A DNA stretch of 64,000 nt from Hymenobacter setariae (GCF_007713685.1 NZ_VMRJ01000002.1:868001-932000), one strand, 5' to 3'. Positions 43,718 through 53,675 are shown, counted from the stretch's first letter. Made by a program: numbers and translations. The notes: a model not told the origin generated them from the sequence alone.

Positions 43718-45401
43718 AATTTTCTTCTACTAAATCGGTGATACAGCCGTGGCTAGCGTCGCTCACGGTGCGGATATACTTGAGGAGCACGCCCTGCTTG
43801 GCGGGCAGCGGCGGGCGTTGCCAGGCCGCGCGGCGGGCAGCCAGTTCTTCGTCAGATAGCTGCACGTTGATGGTATTGGCCGTGGCATCGAGGACTATCC
43901 AATCGCCGTTTTCTACCAGCGCCAAGCCGCCGCCGTCGAAGGCCTCGGGGCAGACGTGCCCAATCACGAAGCCGTGGGTGCCGCCCGAAAAGCGGCCGTC
44001 AGTTATCAGGGCCACTTTATCACCTAGGCCCGCGCCCATGATAGCCGAGGTCGGCTTCAGCATTTCGGGCATACCCGGCCCGCCTTTCGGCCCCACGTAG
44101 CGAATTACTACCACTTGGCCGGGCTGAATTTTGTGCTCCGTAATGCCTTGGTTTAGTTCTTCTTCCGAGTTGAACACGATGGCCGGGCCTTCAAACCGCA
44201 GGCCTTCTTTGCCGCTGATTTTGGCCACGCTACCCTTGGTAGCGAGGTTGCCATACAGCATCTGGATGTGCCCGTCGGCTTTGATGGGCTGGTCGAGCGG
44301 GCGTAGCAGGTCTTGCTCGGCACCTAGGGGCTTTACGTCGGCGAGGTTCTCAGCCAGCGTGCGGCCGGTGACGGTCATCAGGTCGCCGTTGAGCAGGCCG
44401 TAGTCGAGCAGCGTGCGCTGCACGGCGGGTACGCCCCCTATTTTCGACAAATCCTCCATGAGGTACTTGCCGCTGGGCTTGAGGTCGGCCAGCACCGGCA
44501 CGCGGTTGCTCACGGCTTGGAAGTCCTCCATGGTGAGGTGCACGCCGGCCGCGTGGGCAATGGCGATGAGGTGCAGCACGGCATTGGTCGAGCCGCCGAG
44601 CACCGTGATAATAACCATCGCATTCTCAAAGGCTTCGCGGGTGAGGATGTCGCGCGGCTTCAAATCCAGCTCCAGCAGGCGGCGCAGGTAGGCGCCCGTG
44701 TCAAGGCATTCCTGCACCTTGGCGCTGCTCTCGGCGGGCAGCGACGAAGAGGCGGGCACCGTCATCCCTAGGGTCTCGATAGCAGCGGCCATGGTGTTGG
44801 CCGTGTACATGCCGCCGCAGGCGCCTGGCCCCGGGCAGGCATTGTGGATGATGCCCTGGTAGTCCTCCTCCGAAATCTGCCCGTTTACCTTCTTGCCGTA
44901 GGCCTCAAAGCACGATACAATGTTGAGCTGCTGGCCCTTAAACTCGCCGCCCTTAATCGTGCCGCCATACACCATGAGCGAAGGCCGATTCAGCCGCGCC
45001 ATGGCAATGAGGGCGCCGGGCATGTTCTTGTCGCAGCCCACCACCGTGGCAATGGCGTCGTAGTAGTGCGCGCCCGCCATGGCCTCTATCGAATCGGCGA
45101 TTATCTCCCGCGACACCAGCGAAAAGCGCATGCCCGCATTGCCATTCGTAATGCCGTCGCTCACGCCGATGGTGTTGAAGCGCAGCCCCACCAGCCCCTG
45201 GGCGGCCACGCCGCGCTTTACCTCGTCGGCCAGGCCGTCGAGGTGCATGTTGCAGGTGTTGCCCTCGAAGCCCGTGGAGCAGATACCCACGAATGGCTTG
45301 CGCAAATCCGCATCCGATAGGCCCGCGCCGATGAGCATGGCCTGCGAGGCGGGCAAGCTGTCGTCTTGGGTATAGATGCGGCTGAATTTGTTGAGTGCCA
45401 T
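43683..45401 (-). CDS. ilvD: Dihydroxy-acid dehydratase
   Basis: 572 residues. Fe-S ligands are visible in [40 protein letters not shown] and [19 protein letters not shown]. Further motifs are [19 protein letters not shown] and [20 protein letters not shown]. It dehydrates 2,3-dihydroxy-acids to 2-oxo acids in valine and isoleucine synthesis. It is preceded by a methyltransferase gene (48 bases) and overlaps ilvB by 35 bases. Confidence 0.97.
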   Translation of the reverse strand: MALNKFSRIYTQDDSLPASQAMLIGAGLSDADLRKPFVGICSTGFEGNTCNMHLDGLADEVKRGVAAQGLVGLRFNTIGVSDGITNGNAGMRFSLVSREIIADSIEAMAGAHYYDAIATVVGCDKNMPGALIAMARLNRPSLMVYGGTIKGGEFKGQQLNIVSCFEAYGKKVNGQISEEDYQGIIHNACPGPGACGGMYTANTMAAAIETLGMTVPASSSLPAESSAKVQECLDTGAYLRRLLELDLKPRDILTREAFENAMVIITVLGGSTNAVLHLIAIAHAAGVHLTMEDFQAVSNRVPVLADLKPSGKYLMEDLSKIGGVPAVQRTLLDYGLLNGDLMTVTGRTLAENLADVKPLGAEQDLLRPLDQPIKADGHIQMLYGNLATKGSVAKISGKEGLRFEGPAIVFNSEEELNQGITEHKIQPGQVVVIRYVGPKGGPGMPEMLKPTSAIMGAGLGDKVALITDGRFSGGTHGFVIGHVCPEAFDGGGLALVENGDWIVLDATANTINVQLSDEELAARRAAWQRPPLPAKQGVLLKYIRTVSDASHGCITDLVEENYVTADLSPARR

Positions 45402-45449
45402 GTGTTTTAGTGCTTGGTGCCGGGGCGTAAGGCCGGGGCCTAGGTTACA

Positions 45450-46142
45450 TTAATTCCAGTTAGTGATGGTGTCCTTCACGGCGGCAAACACCACAAAATT
45501 CAAGTTCTTGTACACGCAATCGACCTCCTGAAAGCCGGCCGTTTCCAGCATGCGTAGCTGCGCTTCGAGCATGCCAAAATCATCCAGCTTGATGCGCTCG
45601 AAGGCTCGCTCAATCGCCTCCTCAGGCAGGCCCGACGCTTGCACCGTGCGCGCCCAGTGCTGTCGATTAAAGGCATCGAAACCCGCCGTGCGCCCCAGCA
45701 CCTGGTCGGCATTAATGAACAGCCCGCCAGGGTTTAGCGCCTCATAAATGCGCTGGTAAAGCGTCGCCTTCTCCGTATCGGGCAGGTGGTGAATGGCCAG
45801 GCTCGAAATAACCACGTCGTAGCGCCCGGGCAGGGGCTGGGTAGCGAAGTTCAGCTCCTGAAAAGTGAAGCCCGGTAAGCCCGCGAACCGTTGCCGCGCC
45901 ACCGCCAGCATTTCCGGGGCCAAGTCCACGAGTGTAAATTCCAGGTCGGGCCGCTGCTGGTAGACGAAGTAGGAAAACAATCCCGTGCCCGCGCCTACAT
46001 CCAGCACCGTGCGCGCCCGCGGCCGGTTAGCCAGTAGCGCATTAGCTGCACCATAGAAGTCATCGAAACACGGAATCAGGCACGGCCGCTGCTGGTCGTA
46101 CTTCGCCGCTATTTCGTTGAATTGGACTTCTATAGTGTTCAT
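45450..46142 (-). CDS. Class I SAM-dependent methyltransferase
   Basis: 230 residues. Motif I TVLDVGAGTGLFSYFV, then FTLVDLAPEMLAVARQRF (acidic loop binding the SAM ribose), YDVVISSLAIHHLPD (motif II) and LNPGGLFINADQVLG (motif III). Substrate unknown. It sits at the head of the ilvDBNCA run, between that run and the leu terminator, and so is probably the first gene of the ilv transcript. A role in branched-chain synthesis is not known, and placement may be accidental. Confidence 0.88.
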   Translation of the reverse strand: MNTIEVQFNEIAAKYDQQRPCLIPCFDDFYGAANALLANRPRARTVLDVGAGTGLFSYFVYQQRPDLEFTLVDLAPEMLAVARQRFAGLPGFTFQELNFATQPLPGRYDVVISSLAIHHLPDTEKATLYQRIYEALNPGGLFINADQVLGRTAGFDAFNRQHWARTVQASGLPEEAIERAFERIKLDDFGMLEAQLRMLETAGFQEVDCVYKNLNFVVFAAVKDTITNWN

Positions 46143-46186
46143 TACTAAGTAGATGGGTTAAGGCCGGTTTTTGGCAAGGCTTTAAA

Positions 46187-46219
46187 AAAACCTTCCTGCC
46201 AGCGGGCTAGGAAGGTTTT
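46187..46219 (-). terminator. Terminator between the leu and ilv units
   Basis: Stem AAAACCTTCCT (46187-46197) and its complement (46209-46219), 11-base loop. On the minus strand it is followed by a T run. It ends the leuA-C-D-B transcript. Confidence 0.85.
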
Positions 46220-46305
46220 CTTTGGCGTAAGAAGTACCTGCTAGCCCGCGAGGGTAGGAATAATAATGACGACGGAAATGACGGGTAGCAGACGCATGGC
46301 GGGCA

Positions 46306-46388
46306 GTACCGTGGACCCCGCGGGTCCGCGAGTGAATAGGCTATTATAGTATCGCGGGCGACGCGCGGACCCGCAGGGTCCACGGTAC
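46306..46388. repeat. Long GC-rich inverted repeat downstream of leuB, family D
   Basis: Arms 46306-46330 and 46364-46388 (core GTACCGTGGACCC...GGGTCCGCG) pair at 24 of 25 positions around a 33-base AT-rich centre. It begins 4 bases after the leuB stop. Confidence 0.88.
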
Positions 46389-46391
46389 AAC

Positions 46392-47513
46392 TTAAATAAT
46401 TGTGCTCACGCCCACCGCGATGTTGTGGGCGTTCCACTGCTGCTCGTTCGAGTCGGCAATCCAGAAGGCCACATAGCTGCCCACCTGCTCGGTAGTGTAG
46501 GGCGCCGTGGGGTTCAGCTCGGGCGTCAGAATCTGGTTGGTCAGCGCCTCGTCCACGGCTTCGCGCACCAGTTCAGCCTCTTCGGCCAGCCCTAGGTGGT
46601 CGAGCAACATGGCAGCCGACAAGATGGCGGCCAGCGGGTTGGCAATGCCTTTGCCTTTGGCCTGGGGGTAAGAGCCGTGAATAGGCTCAAACACCGCCAC
46701 TTCGGCACCCACCGAAGCGGAGGGCAGCAGGCCCATCGAGCCAGCAATTACCGAGGCTTCGTCCGAAATGATGTCGCCGAACATGTTCTCAGTCAGCATC
46801 ACATCAAACTGCTTGGGGTTGATAATAATCTGCATCGCGGCGTTGTCCACGAATAGATAATCAACGGCCACTTCGGGGTAGCTAGGGGCAATTTCCTGCA
46901 CCACTTCGCGCCACAAGCGTGAGGTCTCTAGTACGTTAGCCTTATCTACCAGCGTTAGGTGCTTGCGGCGGCTGTCGGCCGACTGAAACGCTAGGTGCGC
47001 AATGCGTTCAATCTCAGCGCGCGAATACGTGCAGTGATCGTAAGCCGAACCATCGGCCATGCGCCCCTTGCCACCGAAGTAGATGCCGCCTGTCAGCTCC
47101 CGGAAAATCACTAGGTCGGTGCCTTCGATGCGGTCCGACTTCAGCGGCGAGTGCTTCAGCAGCGCCTTGTAGGCCGTCACGGGGCGGATGTTGGCAAACA
47201 AACCCAACTCCTTGCGCATCTTCAGCAGGCCCTGCTCGGGGCGCACTTTGGCGGTGGGGTCGTTGTCGTACTTCGGGTCGCCGATGGCGCCAAATAGTAC
47301 CGCATCGGAGGCGCGGCAGGCGGCTAGCGTCTCGTCGGGCAGGGGGTTGCCAGTGGCGTCGATGGCGCAGGCGCCCACGAGGTGCGAGGTGAATTCAAAG
47401 CGGTGGCCGAAGCGCTCGGCTACGGCGTCGAGCACTTTCACGGCCTGTCGACAGACTTCCGGCCCGATGCCGTCACCAGGCAGTAAAGCTATTTTCTTGG
47501 TTACCATGTCCAT
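46392..47513 (-). CDS. leuB: 3-isopropylmalate dehydrogenase
   Basis: 373 residues from the ATG at 47513; a second ATG two codons on (47507, [18 protein letters not shown]) is equally likely. Motifs: [52 protein letters not shown], and the NAD/Mg site [29 protein letters not shown]. It oxidises and decarboxylates 3-isopropylmalate to 2-oxoisocaproate. Overlaps the leuD 3' end by 7-13 bases, so translation is coupled. Last gene of the leu unit. Confidence 0.97.
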   Translation of the reverse strand: MDMVTKKIALLPGDGIGPEVCRQAVKVLDAVAERFGHRFEFTSHLVGACAIDATGNPLPDETLAACRASDAVLFGAIGDPKYDNDPTAKVRPEQGLLKMRKELGLFANIRPVTAYKALLKHSPLKSDRIEGTDLVIFRELTGGIYFGGKGRMADGSAYDHCTYSRAEIERIAHLAFQSADSRRKHLTLVDKANVLETSRLWREVVQEIAPSYPEVAVDYLFVDNAAMQIIINPKQFDVMLTENMFGDIISDEASVIAGSMGLLPSASVGAEVAVFEPIHGSYPQAKGKGIANPLAAILSAAMLLDHLGLAEEAELVREAVDEALTNQILTPELNPTAPYTTEQVGSYVAFWIADSNEQQWNAHNIAVGVSTII

Positions 47514-48097
47514 GCGCGTTTTTGTTCGTAGGCCTCAATGGCCGATTTTTGATTTACTAAAAAGTCGATGTCGTCGTAGCCGTTAATCAGGCACTCCTTT
47601 TTGTAGGGGTCGATGGCGAAGCTCACCGTTTCGCCCCAGGCCGGCACGGCCAGCGTTTGCGAAGGCAAATCGACGACTACTTCCAACTGCGGATTCTCCT
47701 CGATGGCAGCTAGCAAGCGGGCTAGTATCTCATCGCTTACTTGCAAGGGTAGGAGGCCAGTATTCAAGGCGTTACCCCGAAAAATGTCGGCGAAGTAGCT
47801 CGAAATAACGGCCCGAAAACCAGCGTCGTACAGCGCCCAGGCGGCGTGCTCGCGGCTAGAGCCGCAACCGAAGTTTTTGCCGGCTACTAAAATCTGCCCG
47901 CTGTAGCGCGGCTCATTCAGCACAAAGTCGGCCTTGGGCGAGCCATCGGCGTTGTAGCGCCAGTCGCGAAACAGGTTCTCACCAAAGCCTTCGCGGGTAG
48001 TAGCTTTCAGAAAACGGGCCGGAATAATCTGGTCAGTATCAACGTTTTCGAAGGGGAGTGGCACGCCCGTAGTGTGCAGGGTCTGAAATTTTTCCAT
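47501..48097 (-). CDS. leuD: 3-isopropylmalate dehydratase small subunit
   Basis: 198 residues, normal length. [20 protein letters not shown] is the conserved opening; [46 protein letters not shown] is the swivel-domain signature. With LeuC it isomerises 2- to 3-isopropylmalate. Its start codon overlaps the leuC stop by one base (TAATG), a classic coupling arrangement for a 1:1 complex. Confidence 0.97.
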   Translation of the reverse strand: MEKFQTLHTTGVPLPFENVDTDQIIPARFLKATTREGFGENLFRDWRYNADGSPKADFVLNEPRYSGQILVAGKNFGCGSSREHAAWALYDAGFRAVISSYFADIFRGNALNTGLLPLQVSDEILARLLAAIEENPQLEVVVDLPSQTLAVPAWGETVSFAIDPYKKECLINGYDDIDFLVNQKSAIEAYEQKRAWTW

Positions 48098-49491
48098 TAG
48101 TTCAGGTACTGCGTAATGTCAACGATGCGGCCCTGTACGGCCGTGATGGCGGCTACCAGCGGCGAGGCCAGCAGCGTGCGCGAGCCAGGGCCTTGGCGGC
48201 CTTCAAAGTTGCGGTTGGAGGTAGCCACGCAGTAGGCGCCGGCCGGTATTTTATCCTCGTTCATGGCTAGGCAAGCGCTGCAACCCGGTTCGCGCAGCTC
48301 AAAGCCGGCTTCGGCCAGAATCTTGTCGATACCTTCGGCAATAGCCTGCTGCTCAACTTGCTTGGAACCCGGCACGATGATGGCCTCGACGTGCCCAGCC
48401 TTGTGCTTGCCCTGCACGTAAGCGGCCACGGTGCGCAAGTCCTCGATGCGCGAGTTGGTGCAACTGCCGATGAATACGTAGTCGATTTGCTTACCTAGGA
48501 GCGATTCACCGCGCTCGAAGCCCATGTACTTCAGCGACTTGTCGAAGCTCTCAGCCTCGGCATCGGGTACTTGGCTCGGCACGTTGCCGGTGAGCGGAAT
48601 GCCCATGCCGGGGTTCGTGCCATAGGTAATCATCGGTGTGATGTCGGCAGCGTCATACACAAATTCGGCGTCGAATACTGCGTCGTCGTCTGAATACAGC
48701 GTTTCCCAATAGGCCAAGGCTTGTTCCCACGCCTCACCTTTCGGCGCAAACGGCCGGCCCTCCACGTAAGCAAACGTGGTAGCATCGGGCGCGATGAGGC
48801 CGCCGCGGGCACCCATCTCGATGCTCATGTTGCAAACTGTCATGCGGCCTTCCATGCTCAGGCTGCGCACCGCGCTACCCGCATATTCTACGAAGTAGCC
48901 GGTGGCGCCGCCCGTGCCAAGCTTCGAGATTATATAGAGAATTAAGTCTTTAGCCGTGACGCCGGGCCGCAAGTCGCCCTCTACCGCTACGCGCATCCGC
49001 TTGGGGCGCGTGAGTAGCAGGCACTGCGAGGCCATTACTTGCGCCACCTGGCTAGTGCCAATGCCGAAGGCGATGGCACCAAATGCGCCGTGCGTGCTGG
49101 TGTGGCTGTCGCCACATACCATTGTCAGGCCCGGCTGTGTGAGGCCCAATTCTGGCCCGATAACGTGCACAATGCCTTGGCGCTGGTGACCTAGGCCGTA
49201 AAGCTCGATGCCGTACTTCTGGCAGTTCTCGGTCAGCTTATCTACTTGCGAGCGCGAAAGCGGCTCCGTGATGGGCAGGTGCTGGTTGAGGGTCGGCACA
49301 TTGTGGTCGGCCGTGGCGATAATCTGGTTGGGGCGAAATAGAGAGAGCCCACGCGCGGCGATTTCATCAAACGCCTGGGGGCTAGTTACTTCATGAATCA
49401 GGTGGCGGTCGATGTACACCACGTCTTGCCCGCTCGCGATAGAGCGAACGACGTGGGCATCCCAAATTTTGTCAACTAATGTGCGCGGCAT
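48097..49491 (-). CDS. leuC: 3-isopropylmalate dehydratase large subunit
   Basis: 464 residues. Aconitase family: [14 protein letters not shown] start, [21 protein letters not shown], and the three [4Fe-4S] cysteines in [15 protein letters not shown] and [15 protein letters not shown]. It carries the iron-sulfur cluster and most of the active site of isopropylmalate isomerase. First of the tightly packed leuC-leuD-leuB trio; a 227-base structured spacer separates it from leuA upstream. Confidence 0.97.
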   Translation of the reverse strand: MPRTLVDKIWDAHVVRSIASGQDVVYIDRHLIHEVTSPQAFDEIAARGLSLFRPNQIIATADHNVPTLNQHLPITEPLSRSQVDKLTENCQKYGIELYGLGHQRQGIVHVIGPELGLTQPGLTMVCGDSHTSTHGAFGAIAFGIGTSQVAQVMASQCLLLTRPKRMRVAVEGDLRPGVTAKDLILYIISKLGTGGATGYFVEYAGSAVRSLSMEGRMTVCNMSIEMGARGGLIAPDATTFAYVEGRPFAPKGEAWEQALAYWETLYSDDDAVFDAEFVYDAADITPMITYGTNPGMGIPLTGNVPSQVPDAEAESFDKSLKYMGFERGESLLGKQIDYVFIGSCTNSRIEDLRTVAAYVQGKHKAGHVEAIIVPGSKQVEQQAIAEGIDKILAEAGFELREPGCSACLAMNEDKIPAGAYCVATSNRNFEGRQGPGSRTLLASPLVAAITAVQGRIVDITQYLN

Positions 49492-49534
49492 GGGTAGGGT
49501 AGCGATAGACTAATTTCTAATTGTTAGTTTCATC

Positions 49535-49558
49535 TGTCATGCTGAGCTTACGACGCAT
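49535..49558 (+). repeat. Solo arm of family B repeat
   Basis: TGTCATGCTGAGCTTACGAC... matches the arm of the perfect inverted repeat at 39958-40054 but lacks a partner arm here. Confidence 0.65.
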
Positions 49559-49575
49559 AACAGGTTATAAAAAAA

Positions 49576-49714
49576 GCTAAGGAAACGAAGCAACAGGGGG
49601 AAGTTTTGGTCGTGTCAACGAGTGTGAAAGAATGGCGTTATTGGGTTGTTAACCCGACCCCCTGACTTCCCTGCTCCCACCCACTGGCAGCGCCTGCCAC
49701 CCCGTTTCCTTAGC
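49576..49714. repeat. Structured spacer between leuA and leuC
   Basis: Perfect 12-base outer arms (GCTAAGGAAACG at 49576-49587, complement at 49703-49714) enclose 115 bases. That region holds an imperfect second pair (AGCAACAGGGGGAAGT with ACTTCCCTGCT), a hairpin GGGTT-GTT-AACCC (49643-49655) and a hairpin TGGCAG-CGC-CTGCCA (about 49685-49699). It could be a mobile palindromic element or a folded RNA that tunes read-through from leuA to leuC. Confidence 0.7.
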
Positions 49715-49718
49715 CCGG

Positions 49719-50885
49719 TTAGCCGACGGCTACTAGTTTTTCTTGCTCAATGAGGATGTGTAAGTCGTTGTCAATTACCTCGCGCTGGCGGTCGGCGAGC
49801 TGCAAGAAGCTAGCGTAGGCCGTATTTAGGGCCGGGCGCTCTAGGTTGTAGCCAAGCTTTTGGAGGCGATAAGCCAAGGCAGCGCGGCCCGAACGGGCGG
49901 TGAGCACGATGGTCGAATCGACGGCGCCAACCTCTTTAGGGTCAATAATCTCGTACGTTTCGCGGCACTTAATCACGCCATCCTGGTGAATGCCGCTGCT
50001 GTGCGCGAAAGCATTGGCGCCCACAATGGCCTTGTTGGCTTGCACCGGCATGCTCATGAGGTGCGACACGAGGGCCGAGGTCTCGGTGAGCAAGCGGGTA
50101 TTTACGTCGGTGTGCAGGTTCAGCGTGGGATGCTGACGCAGAATCAGCACTACCTCTTCGAGGGCGGTATTGCCAGCGCGTTCGCCCACCCCGTTGATGG
50201 TGCATTCAATCTGACGCGCGCCATTGCTGACGCCCGCAATGGAGTTGGCCGTGGCCAGCCCTAGGTCGTTGTGGCAGTGCGTTGAGAGGATGGCCCGGTC
50301 AATGCTTTTTACGTTTTCGTATAGGTACTTAATCTTGGCGCCGTACTCGTGGGGCAGGCAGTAGCCAGTGGTGTCGGGGATGTTGAGCACCGTGGCTCCA
50401 GCCGCAATCACCGCCTCGCACACGCGGGCCAGGAATTCGTTGTCGGTGCGGCCGGCGTCTTCGGCGTAAAACTCCACGTCTTCTACAAAGCTCTTAGCGA
50501 GCTTGGTGGCAGCTACGGCACGCTGCAACACGTCTTCTTGGGTGGTGCGCAGCTTCTGGAAAATGTGCAGGTCAGAAGTGCCAATACCGGTGTGGATGCG
50601 CGGGCGGCGGGCCGAGCGCAACGCATCAGCCGCTACCCGAATGTCATTTTCGACGGCGCGGGTGAGGCCGCACACGGTGGCATCTTTGGTTTGGGCAGCG
50701 ATGGCGGCCACGGCAGCAAAGTCGCCGGGGCTCGACACTGGGAAGCCGGCCTCAATGACATCAACGCCCAACGCTTCGAGCTGCCGGGCAATAACTAGCT
50801 TCTCCTGCTGGTTTAGCTTGCAGCCCGGCACCTGTTCGCCGTCGCGGAGAGTGGTATCGAAAATCTGAATTTTTTGCGTCGCCAT
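49719..50885 (-). CDS. leuA: 2-isopropylmalate synthase, short form without regulatory domain
   Basis: 388 residues. HMGL-like TIM-barrel: [18 protein letters not shown] (metal and substrate loop), [34 protein letters not shown] (metal HxH) and [17 protein letters not shown]. The linker subdomain has [12 protein letters not shown]. It condenses acetyl-CoA with 2-oxoisovalerate, starting leucine synthesis. The E. coli enzyme is ~520 residues; here the C-terminal allosteric LeuA dimer domain is absent, so classic leucine feedback on the enzyme is not expected. It could also be a homocitrate/citramalate-type relative, but the leuCDB context favours LeuA. An attenuator-like hairpin ends 8 bases before the start codon. 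Confidence 0.92.
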   Translation of the reverse strand: MATQKIQIFDTTLRDGEQVPGCKLNQQEKLVIARQLEALGVDVIEAGFPVSSPGDFAAVAAIAAQTKDATVCGLTRAVENDIRVAADALRSARRPRIHTGIGTSDLHIFQKLRTTQEDVLQRAVAATKLAKSFVEDVEFYAEDAGRTDNEFLARVCEAVIAAGATVLNIPDTTGYCLPHEYGAKIKYLYENVKSIDRAILSTHCHNDLGLATANSIAGVSNGARQIECTINGVGERAGNTALEEVVLILRQHPTLNLHTDVNTRLLTETSALVSHLMSMPVQANKAIVGANAFAHSSGIHQDGVIKCRETYEIIDPKEVGAVDSTIVLTARSGRAALAYRLQKLGYNLERPALNTAYASFLQLADRQREVIDNDLHILIEQEKLVAVG

Positions 50886-50892
50886 AGGAGTG

Positions 50893-50949
50893 AAAAACCC
50901 GCTGATGCAGGGCCAGCTTTGTTATTGCACTGCAAGTAGCAGGATTTTT
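50893..50949 (-). promoter_or_regulatory. Attenuator-like hairpin in the leuA leader
   Basis: In the minus-strand RNA, AAAAAUCC-GCU...UGCAG pairs with CUGCA...AGC-GGGUUUUU, forming a long interrupted stem (8+3+5 bp). Its 3' side ends in five U, 8 bases before the leuA AUG. It is preceded by a mini-frame ATG TTT TTG CCC CAT TGA. This is the shape of a transcription attenuator, but no leucine-rich leader peptide is evident. Confidence 0.45.
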
Positions 50950-51001
50950 CAATGGGGCAAAAACATTTTTTATTGGTTTCTATTATTTCCAAGTGAACAA
51001 C

Positions 51002-51021
51002 TTATTTCGATAATGAAATAA
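51002..51021. promoter_or_regulatory. AT-rich inverted repeat, possible operator
   Basis: TTATTTC-GATAAT-GAAATAA is a perfect 7-bp dyad in the AT-rich region between divergent leuA and the gene at 51053. It has the size and symmetry of a dimeric regulator site; a terminator role is unlikely. Confidence 0.4.
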
Positions 51022-51052
51022 TAATCAGTAGCTTATATGATTGTAATTTACA

Positions 51053-52597
51053 ATGCCTAACAGAAGCAGCGACCCGGTTTTTCAGCTCATAAAATCGCTA
51101 ACGCAGTCCGAAAAGCGCCATTTTCGGCTGTTTGCCAACCGCCAGGGCTCTACCGAAGGCCTAAAATTCTTACAGCTCTTCGATGCTTTTGATGCCCAAG
51201 AGCAGCATGATGAGGAGCGCGTGCTCACACAGGTGCCGACCCTGAAACGCGCTCAGTTAGCCAACCTCAAAGCCAACCTCTACAAGCAGCTACTAGCGAG
51301 CTTGCGTCTCTACCACGCCAGCCAAAACCTAGATATTCAGTTGCACGAGCAGCTCGACTACGCCCGCGTGCTCTACAACAAAGGCTTCTACCAGCAAAGC
51401 CTGCGGATGCTGGCCAAGGTGAAACTGGCCGCCCAGCAAGCCGAACTGCCGCACGTGGCACTGCTGGCCATTGACTTTGAGAAGCTTATCGAGTCGCAGT
51501 ATATCACGCGTAGCTTGCAGGGGCGGGCCGAGTCGCTGGCAGCTGAGGCTACGGCCACGGCGGCACACCTAGGGCAGCAGCACGCCTTATCCAATGCTTC
51601 GCTGCGGCTATATGGGCTATACCTGCAAACTGGGCACGCCAAAAATCAAGCTGACCACGAGCAGTTTACGGCCTACTTCCGAGCGCACGTGCCGGCTGCT
51701 ATTGGGCGGGGGAGTGGGTTTTGGGAGAAGCTGTACTTCTACCAGGCCCACGTGTGGTATCATACTATCAACCAAGAGTTCCGGGCCTGCTACCGCTACG
51801 CGCAGAAGTGGGTAGACCTATTTGAGCAGCAGCCTGATTTGAAGGAAAGCCAAACGATGCTCTACATCAAAGGGCTGCATAACTTGCTAGCAGCACTTTT
51901 TAATTTGATGTATTACAGCAAGTTTCGGGAGGTGCTGCAAGCGCTAGAAGACTTTGGGGCCAACCAGACGCGCCGCGCCACGCCCAACACTGAGGCGCTG
52001 CTTTTTCAATATATCTGGACCAATCGCATTAACGCCGTTTTTTTGGAGGCGCGCTTTACCGAAGGGGTCGAAATGGTGCCTGAGCTGCTGGAGCAACTTG
52101 GGCAATACAAGTCGCAGCTCGACCTACATCGCACGCTGGTGTTCTACTATAAAGTTGCTTGCCTGTATTTTGGAAGTGGGCAGTATAAGCAGGCTATCAA
52201 GTACTTGAATCGCATTATTGACCAAAAGGATTTGAGTTTGCGCGAGGACTTGCAGTGCTTTGCTCGTATTCTAAACCTAGTGGCGCACTTCGAAGATGGG
52301 CAAGATGCCGAGCTCGAATACCAGGTGCGCTCGGTGTACCACTTCCTAGGTAAAATGAACGACCAACAACCCATGCAAGTGGAGGTGTTCCGATTTTTGC
52401 GCCGGGCGGGGCACATCGCCCCGAGCCAGCTACGCGAAGAATTTAGCAAGCTGAAAGCCAAGCTCGAAGAAATAGCTGCCCGGCCCTTCGACCGGCGGCC
52501 GTTTCTCTACTTCGACATCATTTCATGGCTCGAAAGCAAGATTTCGGGCCGCTCGGTGCAAGACGTGATGCAGCAGAAATTCTTGACGATGAAGTAG
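51053..52597 (+). CDS. All-helical (TPR-like) protein of unknown function, 514 residues
   Basis: No signal peptide or membrane helix. Opening: FQLIKSLTQSEKRHFRLFANRQG, a pattern I know from uncharacterised Bacteroidota proteins. The rest is a chain of paired helices with TPR-like spacing, e.g. LLASLRLYHASQNLDIQLHE, YARVLYNKGFYQQSLRMLAKVKLAAQQ, FYYKVACLYFGSGQYKQAIKYLNRII and the C-terminal KLKAKLEEIAARPFDRRPFLYFDIISWLESKI. It probably acts as a cytosolic scaffold. Transcribed away from leuA across an AT-rich region with a dyad. No enzyme motif seen. Confidence 0.75.
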   Translation: MPNRSSDPVFQLIKSLTQSEKRHFRLFANRQGSTEGLKFLQLFDAFDAQEQHDEERVLTQVPTLKRAQLANLKANLYKQLLASLRLYHASQNLDIQLHEQLDYARVLYNKGFYQQSLRMLAKVKLAAQQAELPHVALLAIDFEKLIESQYITRSLQGRAESLAAEATATAAHLGQQHALSNASLRLYGLYLQTGHAKNQADHEQFTAYFRAHVPAAIGRGSGFWEKLYFYQAHVWYHTINQEFRACYRYAQKWVDLFEQQPDLKESQTMLYIKGLHNLLAALFNLMYYSKFREVLQALEDFGANQTRRATPNTEALLFQYIWTNRINAVFLEARFTEGVEMVPELLEQLGQYKSQLDLHRTLVFYYKVACLYFGSGQYKQAIKYLNRIIDQKDLSLREDLQCFARILNLVAHFEDGQDAELEYQVRSVYHFLGKMNDQQPMQVEVFRFLRRAGHIAPSQLREEFSKLKAKLEEIAARPFDRRPFLYFDIISWLESKISGRSVQDVMQQKFLTMK

Positions 52598-52729
52598 CCA
52601 GCACCAGCCGAGATGTTGGGAGCAAATGCTTGCGTAGCGTAAGCTTATCGGCTTGCTCTGCTGGTTTATATGCGCTGCGCACTAATAGTCTAGGCCTAGG
52701 ATGCGACCGGCTGGCAGCCTAAAGCAGTT

Positions 52730-52775
52730 CGCCCGGGCCCCGCGTTGCTCAACTAAGCAGCGTGGGGCCCGGGCG
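52730..52775. terminator. GC-rich hairpin, terminator-like
   Basis: 20-bp stem (52730-52749 with 52756-52775, two G-T wobbles, 6-base loop) around CGCCCGGGCCCC. There is no following T run, so it may be a stability element instead. Confidence 0.5.
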
Positions 52776-52956
52776 GGACTAGGTAGGCTAGATTGTTTTC
52801 GAGGGCCTAGGGTCAGCAGGAGAGAGGGCGTGTGGCTAACCTAGTGAAGGGAAAAGGCTAAGTCTGTCTTCATAGGACAGAAAGAGAGAGCAGTACGCAC
52901 CTGCCGTGACCAGGCATTTGCGCTGCAAAAGTGTAGTTCTCTACTGCCATGATTTT

Positions 52957-52977
52957 AGCGTAGAAGTACGCTTTTTT
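52957..52977 (+). terminator. Short Rho-independent terminator
   Basis: AGCGTA-GAAG-TACGCT followed by TTTTT, on the plus strand downstream of the TPR-like gene. Confidence 0.6.
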
Positions 52978-53006
52978 AGATCCCCGTATTTTTACGGGGG
53001 GGCCGC

Positions 53007-53675
53007 CTAGGTATCGAGTAAGCCGTGGCGCACTGCGTACACAACTAGGCCTGCCGCATTGGCAGCGCCGGTTTTTTCGAGCATGTGCTGGCGATGGCCT
53101 TCTACTGTGCGGCGGCCCATCACGAGCTGCTCGGCAATCTCGGCCGTGGTGCGGCCTTCGCAGATGAGGCGCAGCACATCAAGCTCGCGCGGGGTGAAGT
53201 GCACCTCCTCGGTGAGAGTCGCCAACACAGGGCGGGTGGGCTGCTGCACGCCCTTGAGCATCGCCTTCGACACGCGCTCGGTGAAGTGGTAGCCCGTGCT
53301 GAGCACGTCTTCGAGGGCCTGGGCAAGCTGTGGCTGGTCTACGTCTTTGGGCAGGTAGCTGCGGGCTCCCAGTTTCATCATTTGAGTGATGAACTTGTCG
53401 GCCGAGAACATAGAGAGCACAATGATTTTGAGGTCGGGAAACTCACCTAGGAGCGCCTGCGCCACGGCTGGCCCATCCATCCCGGGCATTTGCAAGTCGA
53501 GTAGCAGCACATCGGGTAGGCGCTGGCGGCATAGGGCCAGCAACTCGGCAAATTCGCCAGCCTCTACCACCGACTCTACGTAGGGTAGCCCCAGCAAAAT
53601 GTAGCGCATGCCCTGCCGAAACAGCGGGTGGTCGTCGAGCAGCGCTATCTGCACTGGAAAGTCGATGGTTGCCAT
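53007..53675 (-). CDS. NarL/LuxR-family response regulator
   Basis: 222 residues. Receiver domain 1-125 with acidic pair (ALLDDHPLF), phospho-acceptor Asp60 in DVLLLDLQMPGMDG, switch Ser/Thr in IIVLSMFSADK and Lys110 in SYLPKDV. The linker is followed by a LuxR-type HTH (about 160-220: FTPRELDVLRLICEGRTTAEIAEQLVMGRRTVEGHRQHMLEKTGA). Phosphorylation by the upstream kinase should allow DNA binding. Last gene of the five-gene signalling operon; 53 bases from the kinase. Confidence 0.95.
   Translation of the reverse strand: MATIDFPVQIALLDDHPLFRQGMRYILLGLPYVESVVEAGEFAELLALCRQRLPDVLLLDLQMPGMDGPAVAQALLGEFPDLKIIVLSMFSADKFITQMMKLGARSYLPKDVDQPQLAQALEDVLSTGYHFTERVSKAMLKGVQQPTRPVLATLTEEVHFTPRELDVLRLICEGRTTAEIAEQLVMGRRTVEGHRQHMLEKTGAANAAGLVVYAVRHGLLDT

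Larger units (their letters stand above)
52598..53006. other. 409-base convergent spacer
   Basis: No credible gene. It holds a GC-rich hairpin (52730-52775), a short plus-strand terminator (52957-52977) and a CCCCGTA-TTTT-TACGGGG hairpin just beyond the minus-strand response-regulator stop (about 52982-52999). Three CCTAGG palindromes also lie here, outside any gene. Confidence 0.5.

Noticed and set aside
50761-50952. TTG-started frame ([17 protein letters not shown]...) across the leuA leader
   Set aside because: Considered as a leader peptide, but it is long, overlaps leuA out of frame and is not rich in Leu/Ile/Val, so it is better explained as chance.
52982-52999. CCCCGTA-TTTT-TACGGGG hairpin as terminator of the response-regulator gene
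   Set aside because: Position fits, but on the minus strand it is followed by ATCTAAAAAA and not a U run, so termination is unsupported.
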